Positions 42,940 through 50,206 of a stretch of 64,000 nucleotides of DNA are shown here, piece by piece. Position 1 is the first letter of the stretch; the number at the start of each line of letters is the position of its first letter. The stretch comes from CAYQTL01 sp964420405 (GTDB lineage: Bacteria > Acidobacteriota > Thermoanaerobaculia > Thermoanaerobaculales > Sulfomarinibacteraceae). The DNA is taken from the NCBI GenBank assembly GCA_964420405.1, contig CAYQTL010000009.1, positions 60,533 to 124,532 on the forward strand, given 5' to 3'. Under the pieces are notes generated by a model. It was not told the DNA's origin. It saw only the letters and a list, made by a program, of their open reading frames with translations, and made no database searches. The position numbers were made by a program, and so were the translations under genes.

Positions 42940-43698
42940 ATGCGTCGATCCATCGTCCTCGTCGCGACCGCGATCCTCCTGGTGGCGGTCTCCGCCGCTG
43001 CCGCTGGCTACGTGGTCATCCTCAAGAACGGTCAGAAGATACGTTGCCGCGAGGCGTTGCAGATCCAGGGCGACCAGGCGCTGCTCACGCTCGTGACCGG
43101 GACGCTCGCGAGCTACCCCCTCGACCAGGTGGACCTGGTCGAGACGGAGCGGTACAACAAGCTCGGCCTCGGCGACGCGCTGATCATCGAGGAGCTCACG
43201 GTGGAGGGCAAGGTCATCCCGACCCCCACCCCGCGGATCTCCCTCGGCCAGTACGCCACGATCGACGCGCTCGACGAGAACCCGGTCCTCGGCAGCACCA
43301 CCCCGCCGACGCCGACGCCGACACCGGGCATCCAGCTGCGGTCGGAGCCGTACCACGACTCGCGGGTCGAGCAGGCGTTCACCCGCGTGTTCGACCAGAA
43401 GAACCTCTACCTGTACCGCACCAGCCGGGGCTCGTCGCCGGACTACCTGTTCGTGCAGGCGGTCACCGACTCGGAGCGCGAGGTGTTCAACACCCTGCGG
43501 GTGGTGTCCGAGGCCTACACCCTGGTGCACCAGCTCCATCCCGAGATCGCGCCCGCGGCCGTCGAGCTGGAGATGGTGCAGACATCGGGCAAGGCGGCGG
43601 GGACGTTCCACCTGGAACCGGCGACGGCGCAGCAGCTCGCGTCGGGCTCGGTCGGGGTGCAGCAGTTCTACGTCGAGCACGTCATCTTCAAGAGGTAG
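42940..43698 (+). CDS. Exported protein of unknown function with PTP linker
   Basis: I do not recognise this 252-residue protein. It has a signal peptide (MRRSIVLVATAILLVAVSAA) and a small N-terminal beta domain (GYVVILKNGQKIRCREALQI, TLASYPLDQVDLVE). The middle contains two Thr-Pro-rich linkers (VIPTPTPRI and TTPPTPTPTPG), and a C-terminal domain of about 120 residues follows (YHDSRVEQAFTRVFDQKN, DYLFVQAVTDSEREVFNTL). The first domain resembles short peptidoglycan- or envelope-associated modules, but this is a guess. It converges on the MFS gene with an 11-base overlap of their 3' ends. Confidence 0.8.
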   Translation: MRRSIVLVATAILLVAVSAAAAGYVVILKNGQKIRCREALQIQGDQALLTLVTGTLASYPLDQVDLVETERYNKLGLGDALIIEELTVEGKVIPTPTPRISLGQYATIDALDENPVLGSTTPPTPTPTPGIQLRSEPYHDSRVEQAFTRVFDQKNLYLYRTSRGSSPDYLFVQAVTDSEREVFNTLRVVSEAYTLVHQLHPEIAPAAVELEMVQTSGKAAGTFHLEPATAQQLASGSVGVQQFYVEHVIFKR

Positions 43699-44860
43699 GG
43701 CTCGCGGGAGATCCGGACGAGGCGAGGCGGCGGCGCAGGGCGAGCCAGCCGCCGAGGACCGCGAGCGAGGTGGCGGCCGCGGCCAGGAACGCGGCACGGC
43801 CGCCCCCGGCGGCGTACAGGGGTCCAGAGGCCGCGGAGCCGGCCACGATGCCGAGGCCGAAGGCGAGGCCGGAGTACAGCGCCTGGGCACGCCGGCGGCC
43901 GCCCTCCGGGACCGACGCCTGCACCAGCTGCACGCCCCCCAGGTGCGCCAGCCCGAACGTGACCGCGTGCAGCAGCTGGGCGGCGACGATCACCGGCGGC
44001 ACCGGCGGCACGGCGAGGAGGACCCACCTGAGGGGGGTCGCGACCAGCGCCACGGTGACGATCGCGCGCAGGCCGAGGGTGCGCTCGAGCGCACCGCCCC
44101 ATCGGAACGCCGCCGCCTCCGCCACCACTCCGATCGACCACAGCGCCCCCAACCACGCCACCGCGTAGCCCGCCTGCTCCAGGTACAGCGAGAGGAAGGC
44201 GTAGTACGGCCCATGGGAGACCTGGTGCACCGTCAGCACCGTCAGGAGCCCCCAGGTCGAGGCCGGGATGCCGTCTCCCACGCTCCGCCGCCGGTCGCGC
44301 GCCGGGGCGCCGGCGATCTCGAACGGTAGCGCCGCGGCACACAGCACGACGAGCGACGCCACCAGGGCCCACGGGAACAGGCCGGGCCGTCCGTCCACCA
44401 CCGCGGACGAGCCGAGCGCGGCGGCCACGAAGCCCGCCGACCCCCACAGCCGCATCGGACCGTAGCCGGTGTCGGGGAGGCGCTCCAGCACCGCCGCCTC
44501 GACCAGCGGCAGCACCGTGCCGTAGCCGAGGCCCACGACGAACAGGGCGGCGCACAGGGCCGCCCCGCCGTCCAGCCACGGCATCGCCGCCGCGGCGGCG
44601 AGAGACACCGCGACGTGCCCGGCGAGCAGTCCGGGCCGCGACCCGCCCCGGTCGACCAGACCGGCGACGAACGGCGAGTAGACGAGCTTGGCGAGGGAGA
44701 AGGCCGCCATGGCGATCCCGACCCACACCGCCGACGTTCCGCGCGACGCCAGGTAGGGCCCGAGATGGGGCAGCACGACCCCCAGCACCGCGAAGTAGGC
44801 GCCGTAGAACGCGGAGCCCTGCTTTGACGACACCGGGGCGGTCGGATAGCGTGGCGGCAT
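43688..44860 (-). CDS. MFS transporter (HcaT-like)
   Basis: A 390-residue protein with twelve predicted membrane segments. The opening SAFYGAYFAVLGVVLPHLGPYL and the VLLPLVEAAVLE-type loop in segment 4 (GTVLPLVEAAVLERLP) match the MFS_1-like/HcaT branch, whose substrates include phenylpropionate and nucleosides. Substrate is unknown here. The ATG lies on the palindrome CATG that also contains the start codon of the rightward FAD gene, so the two genes overlap by two bases. A GTG at 44833 is another possible start that would avoid this. Confidence 0.87.
   Translation of the reverse strand: MPPRYPTAPVSSKQGSAFYGAYFAVLGVVLPHLGPYLASRGTSAVWVGIAMAAFSLAKLVYSPFVAGLVDRGGSRPGLLAGHVAVSLAAAAAMPWLDGGAALCAALFVVGLGYGTVLPLVEAAVLERLPDTGYGPMRLWGSAGFVAAALGSSAVVDGRPGLFPWALVASLVVLCAAALPFEIAGAPARDRRRSVGDGIPASTWGLLTVLTVHQVSHGPYYAFLSLYLEQAGYAVAWLGALWSIGVVAEAAAFRWGGALERTLGLRAIVTVALVATPLRWVLLAVPPVPPVIVAAQLLHAVTFGLAHLGGVQLVQASVPEGGRRRAQALYSGLAFGLGIVAGSAASGPLYAAGGGRAAFLAAAATSLAVLGGWLALRRRLASSGSPASPTS
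44824..44852 (+). promoter_or_regulatory. Near-consensus promoter TTGACG-17-TAGCGT, leaderless FAD gene
   Basis: TTGACG (44824-44829), a 17-base spacer, TAGCGT (44847-44852), six bases, then ATG at 44859. It is the best -35/-10 pair among the leaderless starts and lies inside the coding region of the leftward MFS gene. Confidence 0.65.
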
Positions 44861-46259
44861 GACGGACGTCTCCATCGTCGGCGCCGGTCTCGCCGGTCTC
44901 ACCGCGGCGTGGAGGCTGTGCCGGGCAGGATACCGGGTGACGGTGCTCGAGCGCTACCCGCGGCCGGGCGGGCTCGCGCGGGTGTTCGAGGTCGGCGGCG
45001 AGCCGCTGGAGGCCTTCTACCACCACCTGTTCACCACCGACACCGCCTACATGGCGCTCGCCCGGGAGCTCGGCGTGGAGGACCTCGTCGAGTGGCTGCC
45101 GTCGCGGATGGGCATCTGGACGGACGGCCGACTGTGGGACTTCGGCACCCCGGCCTCGCTGCTGCGCCTGCGCCCCCTTTCGCCCCTCGACAAGGTCCGC
45201 TTCGCGGTCGACACCCTGCTGCTGCAGCGGACGCCCCGCCCGGACCGTTTCGAGGACGTCACCGCCGCCGAGTGGATCCGCCGCCGGCAGGGCGAGCGCG
45301 TCTGGCGCACCGTCTGGGGTCCGCTGCTGGAGCAGAAGTTCGCCGACATGGCCGAGCAGGTGGCGATGGTGTGGCTGTGGGGCAAGATCCACCTCCGGGG
45401 CAGGTCGCGGTCGCGGTCCGGCCTCGGCGAGCGCCTCGGCTACATGCGGGGGTCGTTCGCCCGGCTGGTGGAGCGCCTGGAGGAGCGGATCGCCGACGCC
45501 GGAGGGCGCTTCTTCCTCGCCGATCCCGTGCGCCGTCTCGAGCGGGCGCCGGGGGGGGGCTTCGAGCTCCACACCCGCAAGGAGTGCCACCGCGCCGACG
45601 TGGTGCTCGCGGCGACACCGGTCCCCGACTACCTGGAGATCGCCGGCCACCTGCTGCCGGAGGCCGAGCGCACCGGGCTCACCGCGCTGCGTGCCACTGG
45701 TGCGATCTGCACCGTGCTCGAGCTCGAGCGCTCCCTGACGCCGTACTACTGGCTCAACGTGGCGGACGCCACGATGCCGTTCGGCGGGCTGATCGAGCAC
45801 ACCAACTACATCCCGGCCGAGCGCTACGGCGGCCGCCGGATCCTGTACATCTCCAACTACCTGTTCACGGACCACCCGCTGTACGCGGCGTCCAAGCGGG
45901 AGGTGCTCGCCACCTACCTGCCCGCCCTGGCGAGGGTCAACGCGGACTTCGACGAGTCCTGGATCCTCGCCAGCCACCACTTCCGGGCCGACTACGCGCA
46001 ACCCGTCGTGACGGTCGGGTACCGCCACCGGATTCCCGCCATGCGGACGCCCGTCGACGGGCTGTACCTGTGCTCCATGGCACAGATCTACCCCGAGGAC
46101 CGCGGCCAGAACTACGCCGTCGTGTACGGCGACCGCGTCGCGGAGCTGATGCTCGAGGACCTGGCCGGACGCGCCGGCGGCGGCGCCGCCGCGCCGGACG
46201 AGCCTGCCGGCCCTTCACGCCAGCCACACACGGAAGGCCGACCCTCCGTCGGAGGTTGA
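44859..46259 (+). CDS. FAD-dependent oxidoreductase (protoporphyrinogen oxidase/UGM-like fold)
   Basis: A 466-residue FAD enzyme with the dinucleotide-binding motif G8-x-G10-x-x-G13 (IVGAGLAGLTAAW) and the family's YPRPGGLARVFEVGG segment. Further on are KFADMAEQVAMVWLWGKI and the FAD-binding end GLYLCSMAQIYPEDRGQNYA. It belongs with the COG1232/amine oxidase group, which includes desaturases, protoporphyrinogen oxidases and sugar-ring mutases. The exact substrate is not evident. It starts a three-gene operon with an acyltransferase and a GNAT gene, suggesting lipid or glycolipid modification. Confidence 0.87.
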   Translation: MTDVSIVGAGLAGLTAAWRLCRAGYRVTVLERYPRPGGLARVFEVGGEPLEAFYHHLFTTDTAYMALARELGVEDLVEWLPSRMGIWTDGRLWDFGTPASLLRLRPLSPLDKVRFAVDTLLLQRTPRPDRFEDVTAAEWIRRRQGERVWRTVWGPLLEQKFADMAEQVAMVWLWGKIHLRGRSRSRSGLGERLGYMRGSFARLVERLEERIADAGGRFFLADPVRRLERAPGGGFELHTRKECHRADVVLAATPVPDYLEIAGHLLPEAERTGLTALRATGAICTVLELERSLTPYYWLNVADATMPFGGLIEHTNYIPAERYGGRRILYISNYLFTDHPLYAASKREVLATYLPALARVNADFDESWILASHHFRADYAQPVVTVGYRHRIPAMRTPVDGLYLCSMAQIYPEDRGQNYAVVYGDRVAELMLEDLAGRAGGGAAAPDEPAGPSRQPHTEGRPSVGG

Positions 46260-46267
46260 GGGGTGGC

Positions 46268-47059
46268 GTGACGACAGAGCACCGGTACCCGCACCTCTCC
46301 CCCCGTCGCCGGCGCCTCGCCCTGCGGGCGATCATGGCCACGGCCGGACGGCTGGTGGAGGTGGAGCATCCGGAGGAGGTGCGCGCGCTGCCCGACCCGG
46401 CGATCTTCGCGCTCAACCACAACAACGCGTTCGAGTCGATCGTCGTCCCCAGCGCGCTGATCCACCACCGCGACGGCCGCCTGATCCACTTCATGACCGA
46501 CTGGATGTTCCTGCATATTCCGGTGGTCGGCTGGGTGATGCGCCAGATGGACCCGGTCCCGGTCTACACCAAACCGGCGAGGTGGCGGATCGGCGAGCGA
46601 TACCGCCTCGCCCGCCGCGAGCGGTCGCCGGTGGACGACTGCCTGTCGCTGCTGGCCGCCGGCGAGAGCGTCGGCGTCTTCCCGGAGGGCACCCGCAACC
46701 GACGGCCGGACCGGTTGCTGCGCGGGCGTGCGGGGATCGGCCGCCTGGTGCTGCTGTCGGACGCCCCGGTCGTGCCCGTCGGCATCCGTTTTCCCGCCGC
46801 GGAGCGTTCCGGCCAGATCCCGGCGATCGGTCGCATGCGGGTGCGCACCGGTCGGCCGCTCGGCTTCGAGCGCGAGCGGGCCGCCGCACGTCCCGAGCTC
46901 GGCGACGCGAACCGGTCGCACGCGCTGCGATCGCTGGGCGCCGCCGTCGTCGACCGGATCATGCGCTCCCTGTCGGAGCTGTGCCGCAAGCAGTACCCGT
47001 ACCCGGTGCCGCCCGCGTCCGCGCCGGCGGTGCTGGAGCCAGGAGGAAGCCACCCGTGA
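46268..47059 (+). CDS. PlsC-like 1-acyl-glycerol-3-phosphate-type acyltransferase
   Basis: A 263-residue acyltransferase of the PlsC/LPLAT superfamily. The catalytic block is NHNNAFE (His-x4-Glu, where most members have His-x4-Asp) near residues 47-52, followed by the substrate motif FPEGTRNRRPDRLLRGRAG. No clear membrane segment is present. It starts at GTG with GAGGGG as ribosome site, eight bases after the FAD gene stop, and its stop overlaps the next start (GTGA). In ornithine-lipid synthesis a similar protein (OlsA) acts with a GNAT-type OlsB; this pair may do a related job. Confidence 0.85.
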   Translation: MTTEHRYPHLSPRRRRLALRAIMATAGRLVEVEHPEEVRALPDPAIFALNHNNAFESIVVPSALIHHRDGRLIHFMTDWMFLHIPVVGWVMRQMDPVPVYTKPARWRIGERYRLARRERSPVDDCLSLLAAGESVGVFPEGTRNRRPDRLLRGRAGIGRLVLLSDAPVVPVGIRFPAAERSGQIPAIGRMRVRTGRPLGFERERAAARPELGDANRSHALRSLGAAVVDRIMRSLSELCRKQYPYPVPPASAPAVLEPGGSHP

Positions 47060-47718
47060 ACGCCACCGACCTGACGACCGTCAAGGTGCTCGACACCGCG
47101 GACCGTGCCGCCGCCCTCGAGGTGGTCCGGACGGTGTACCAGTCCGAGAAGAGATGGGTCCGCGACCCCGAGACCGAGATCCCCGAGCGGCCGGGCTCCC
47201 TCGACTCGATGTCCTTCTTCCTGGTCCGGGCGGGCGAGCAGCCGGCGGGACTGATCCGGCTGGTGTACGACTTTCCGATCGAGCTGCCGGCCGAGTTCCA
47301 CGTCGAGATGGAGCGGCCCATCGACCTCGAGGCCGCCCGCGGCTGCCGGTTCGTCGAGGTCGGGCGGTTCATGATCGTGCCCGAGCACCGGCGCCAGATG
47401 CGGGTGGCGCTGGCGCTGATGAAGGCAGCGGTCGGCGAGGTGGTCGACCGCGGCTACACGCACTTCATCACCGACGTCTACGACGGCGACCCGCACTCAC
47501 CGCTGAAGTTCCACACCCGCGTCCTCGGGTTCGAGCGCGTCGGCACGCACCGGTTCGGCGAGCTCGACTGCGACTGCGTCCGGATCATCCTCATCCTCGA
47601 CCTGGCGCGCGCCTACCGGCGGGCGAAGGAGCGCAAGGACCGGATGTTCCGGGAGATCGCCGCCGGGCTGCAGGACAAGTTCGAGCGCCTGCCGGCGACC
47701 CGCCCGCTGTTCGTCTGA
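47056..47718 (+). CDS. GNAT-fold N-acyltransferase-like protein
   Basis: A 220-residue protein of the GNAT/autoinducer-synthase-like fold. It has VVRTVYQSEKRWVRDPE at the start, SFFLVRAGEQPAGLIRLVYD, then the CoA-binding core VEVGRFMIVPEHRRQMRVAL and THFITDVYDGDPHSPLKFHTRVLGF. The pattern resembles N-acyl amino acid synthases (FeeM type) and OlsB, which transfer a fatty acyl chain to an amino acid. The GTG start has AGGAGG upstream and overlaps the PlsC-like stop. The neighbour supports a lipid with two acyl chains on an amino acid, but this is inference. Confidence 0.8.
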   Translation: MNATDLTTVKVLDTADRAAALEVVRTVYQSEKRWVRDPETEIPERPGSLDSMSFFLVRAGEQPAGLIRLVYDFPIELPAEFHVEMERPIDLEAARGCRFVEVGRFMIVPEHRRQMRVALALMKAAVGEVVDRGYTHFITDVYDGDPHSPLKFHTRVLGFERVGTHRFGELDCDCVRIILILDLARAYRRAKERKDRMFREIAAGLQDKFERLPATRPLFV

Positions 47719-47766
47719 CGGCCGCGCGCGCCCCGCGAGGGCCGCTCGGCGGCACGACCGCTGTAG

Positions 47767-47772
47767 TACCAT
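47767..47772 (+). promoter_or_regulatory. -10 hexamer TACCAT for trxA
   Basis: TACCAT lies 61 bases before the trxA ATG; the leader carries AGGAGG. No strong -35. Confidence 0.35.
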
Positions 47773-47833
47773 GTGCGCGCGCCGACGCCCGTCGGGAGAC
47801 GGCCCGGCGCGCGACATCAGGAGGCACTCCGAG

Positions 47834-48160
47834 ATGGCTCATAACACGCTCGAAGTCACCGACGGAAACTTCGACCAGGTGATTCTCGGCGCCGACAAGC
47901 CGGCGCTGGTGGACTTCTGGGCCGTGTGGTGCGGTCCGTGCCGGACCGTCGGCCCGATCGTCGAGCAGCTGGCCGACGAGTACGAGGGCAAGATCGTGGT
48001 CGGCAAGCTGGACGTGGACAGCAACCGCGAGACCGCGGTCAAGTTCGGGATCCGTGCGATCCCCACCCTGCTGCTGTTCAAGGACGGGGAGATCGCCGAC
48101 AAGATCGTGGGCGCCACCGACAAGAGCGCCCTCAAGGCGAAGCTTGACGCCCTGCTGTGA
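47834..48160 (+). CDS. trxA: Thioredoxin
   Basis: Cytoplasmic disulfide reductase of 108 residues. The active site is W32-C33-G-P-C36 (WAVWCGPCRTVGPI), and the cis-proline loop is RAIPTLLLF. It is full length, without a signal peptide. The ATG has AGGAGG nine bases upstream. It is 153 bases before a zinc-ribbon TPR gene and may share its transcript; that gap holds only GC-rich sequence. It could also feed electrons to the DsbD at 37-38 kb. Confidence 0.97.
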   Translation: MAHNTLEVTDGNFDQVILGADKPALVDFWAVWCGPCRTVGPIVEQLADEYEGKIVVGKLDVDSNRETAVKFGIRAIPTLLLFKDGEIADKIVGATDKSALKAKLDALL

Positions 48161-48313
48161 CCGCACACGGGCCGCGGCGGGACGCCTCTCACAGCGACGG
48201 CGCCGCCCGGTCCCGACGGAGCCGACCGTGAAGCTCGACCCACCCCGAGTCGCCGCCGGCGGCCCGAGCCACCGGCGCAGCAGCCACCGACGGCGCCGCC
48301 GCGTGGACCGCTG

Positions 48314-50185
48314 ATGGCGCTGCTGTGCCAGGTGTGCGGGGTCGCCAACCCCGAGGAGCGCGAGCTGTGCGCGCGGTGCGGCCACCGGTTGATGGTCGTC
48401 TCCGGAGTCACCGACGAGCCCGACGACGACCTCGGGGACGAGCTGATGTTCGAGGCCCAGGAGGAGCTCGAGGAGCACCTCCTGGAGCGGATCTCCGCCC
48501 TCGAGGACGCCGTCCGTCGGCTGTCCGACGCGGTCGCCTCGACGGCGCGTCACCTCGGCCAGGTGGAGCACAACCTGACGGTCGCCCACGCGGGCGTACA
48601 GTCCCTCGGCAACCTGCTGGAGACCCAGGGCATCGTGAGCCGGGCCGAGGTCGTCGACGGCTGGGAGCGGGCCGCCGACCAGGAGCTGCTCACGCGCGAC
48701 CTGTCGCGGCGGTTCCGGCAGCGGTCGGAGCGGATCCTCTCCCTCGCCTCCCACTCGGGCAACGCCAGCGGCGAGTTCCGCCGCAAGCTGCAGGCCCTCG
48801 AGCTGGCGCTGCTGGCGCCGGAGCGTCCGTTGGCCAGGGAGCTGCTCGCCGACCTCGTGCGGATGGCGCCGGACAACGACGAGCTGTGGAGCTTCATCGG
48901 CGAGGCGTCGTTTGACACCGGCGACCTCGAGTCGGCCCGGGTCGCGTTCTCGCGGGTGCTCGAGCTGCGCGGCGCCCACTACGAGACCCTGGTCTACCTC
49001 GGCACCGTCGCCTCCGACCTCGGGCTGTGGGACGAGTCCCTCGAGGCGTTGCGCAAGGCCCACGCGATGGCGCCCGAGTCGTTCCTGCCGCTGTTCACTC
49101 TCGGCGCGGTGGAGGTGCTGCGGGGCAACCACGCCGACGCCGTGCCGCACCTCGAGGCGTGCCTCGAGCTCGAGGAGCTGCCGCAGGCGCTGTACCTGCT
49201 GGCCGTCTGCCGGCTGCAGGGCGGCCGCACCGGTGCCGCCATCGACCTGCTCCGGCGCACCCTCGAGCTGCAGCCGGACTTCGAGGACGCCCTCTTCCAT
49301 CTCGGCATCGCCTACCTCAGGCGGCGCTGGAAGCGACTCGCCCTCGGGGTGTTCGAGCAGCTGCTCGAGCTCGACCCGAACCGGCTGCAGTACCAGCAGA
49401 CGGTCCGCGCTCTCAAGGTCGCGCCGCCGACCGACCTGCCCCGCGACGCCGCACGGCTGGTGGACCAGGCCGAGCGCGCCCTCGAGCGCGGCCACCACCA
49501 GCGCGCGCTGGAGCTGCTCGAGGACGCCGTCGAGGCGACGCCGGACCACCCGGTCCTGGCGGCCACGACCGCCCTGCTCGCATCGGCGGTCGGGCGCACC
49601 CGCGTCGCCGTCCGCCGCGCACGGGCGCTGATCCGCGACCAGCCCGACGGCTCGCCGTACCTCGGCGCCGCGGTGGTGGCGCTGCTCGAGGCGCTGCGCC
49701 GGGCCGGTCGCCCCCGCGCCGCCCGCAGGGTCGCCGAGTCGCTGTACCGCCGCGCCTCCGACACCCTCGCCCGCGGCATGACCGCCTATGAGCTGGCGCT
49801 GCTCGAGGCCGATCTGGGCGAGGACCTGCCCCGCGCCCGCGACCTCGCGCGCGAAGCCCTCGAGTGCATCCCGAAGGAGCTGCGCCACTTCCCGCTCGCC
49901 GCGCTGGGCACCATCGCGCTGCGCCAGGGCCGGTTCCGCGAGGCGATGCAGCACCTCGAGCAGGCCACCGAGGGCGGCCGCCTGCCCGCCATGCTGCGCC
50001 GCCTCGCGGCCGCCCGGCTGGCCGCCGGCGACGCCGGCGCCGCCCGCGAGATCCTCGAGACCGACGAGCCCGGCGGGCCGGCCGGCCTCGACGAGGCGCT
50101 GCTCGGACACGTCAGGGAGCTGCGCACGCTGCTCGCGGCCACGGTCTCTGGCCGCCCCCGCATCGACCGACACCGGCAGCCGTGA
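48314..50185 (+). CDS. Zinc-ribbon TPR-repeat protein
   Basis: A 623-residue cytoplasmic protein. Residues 1-25 form a zinc ribbon (C5-x2-C8 and C19-x2-C22: LCQVCG and LCARCG). An acidic region and a coiled coil (about 40-115; EELEEHLLERISALEDAVRRL) follow. The rest is TPR repeats, for example ELWSFIGEASFDTGDLESA, LFHLGIAYLRRRWKR and HFPLAALGTIALRQGRF. No enzyme motif is visible. The start has no clear ribosome site. It lies between trxA and proS on the same strand, 21 bases before proS, so it may be a contact protein for the translation machinery or a stress adaptor; this is not known. Confidence 0.85.
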   Translation: MALLCQVCGVANPEERELCARCGHRLMVVSGVTDEPDDDLGDELMFEAQEELEEHLLERISALEDAVRRLSDAVASTARHLGQVEHNLTVAHAGVQSLGNLLETQGIVSRAEVVDGWERAADQELLTRDLSRRFRQRSERILSLASHSGNASGEFRRKLQALELALLAPERPLARELLADLVRMAPDNDELWSFIGEASFDTGDLESARVAFSRVLELRGAHYETLVYLGTVASDLGLWDESLEALRKAHAMAPESFLPLFTLGAVEVLRGNHADAVPHLEACLELEELPQALYLLAVCRLQGGRTGAAIDLLRRTLELQPDFEDALFHLGIAYLRRRWKRLALGVFEQLLELDPNRLQYQQTVRALKVAPPTDLPRDAARLVDQAERALERGHHQRALELLEDAVEATPDHPVLAATTALLASAVGRTRVAVRRARALIRDQPDGSPYLGAAVVALLEALRRAGRPRAARRVAESLYRRASDTLARGMTAYELALLEADLGEDLPRARDLAREALECIPKELRHFPLAALGTIALRQGRFREAMQHLEQATEGGRLPAMLRRLAAARLAAGDAGAAREILETDEPGGPAGLDEALLGHVRELRTLLAATVSGRPRIDRHRQP

Positions 50186-50206
50186 CGGCCGCCCCGGAGC
50201 ACCACC

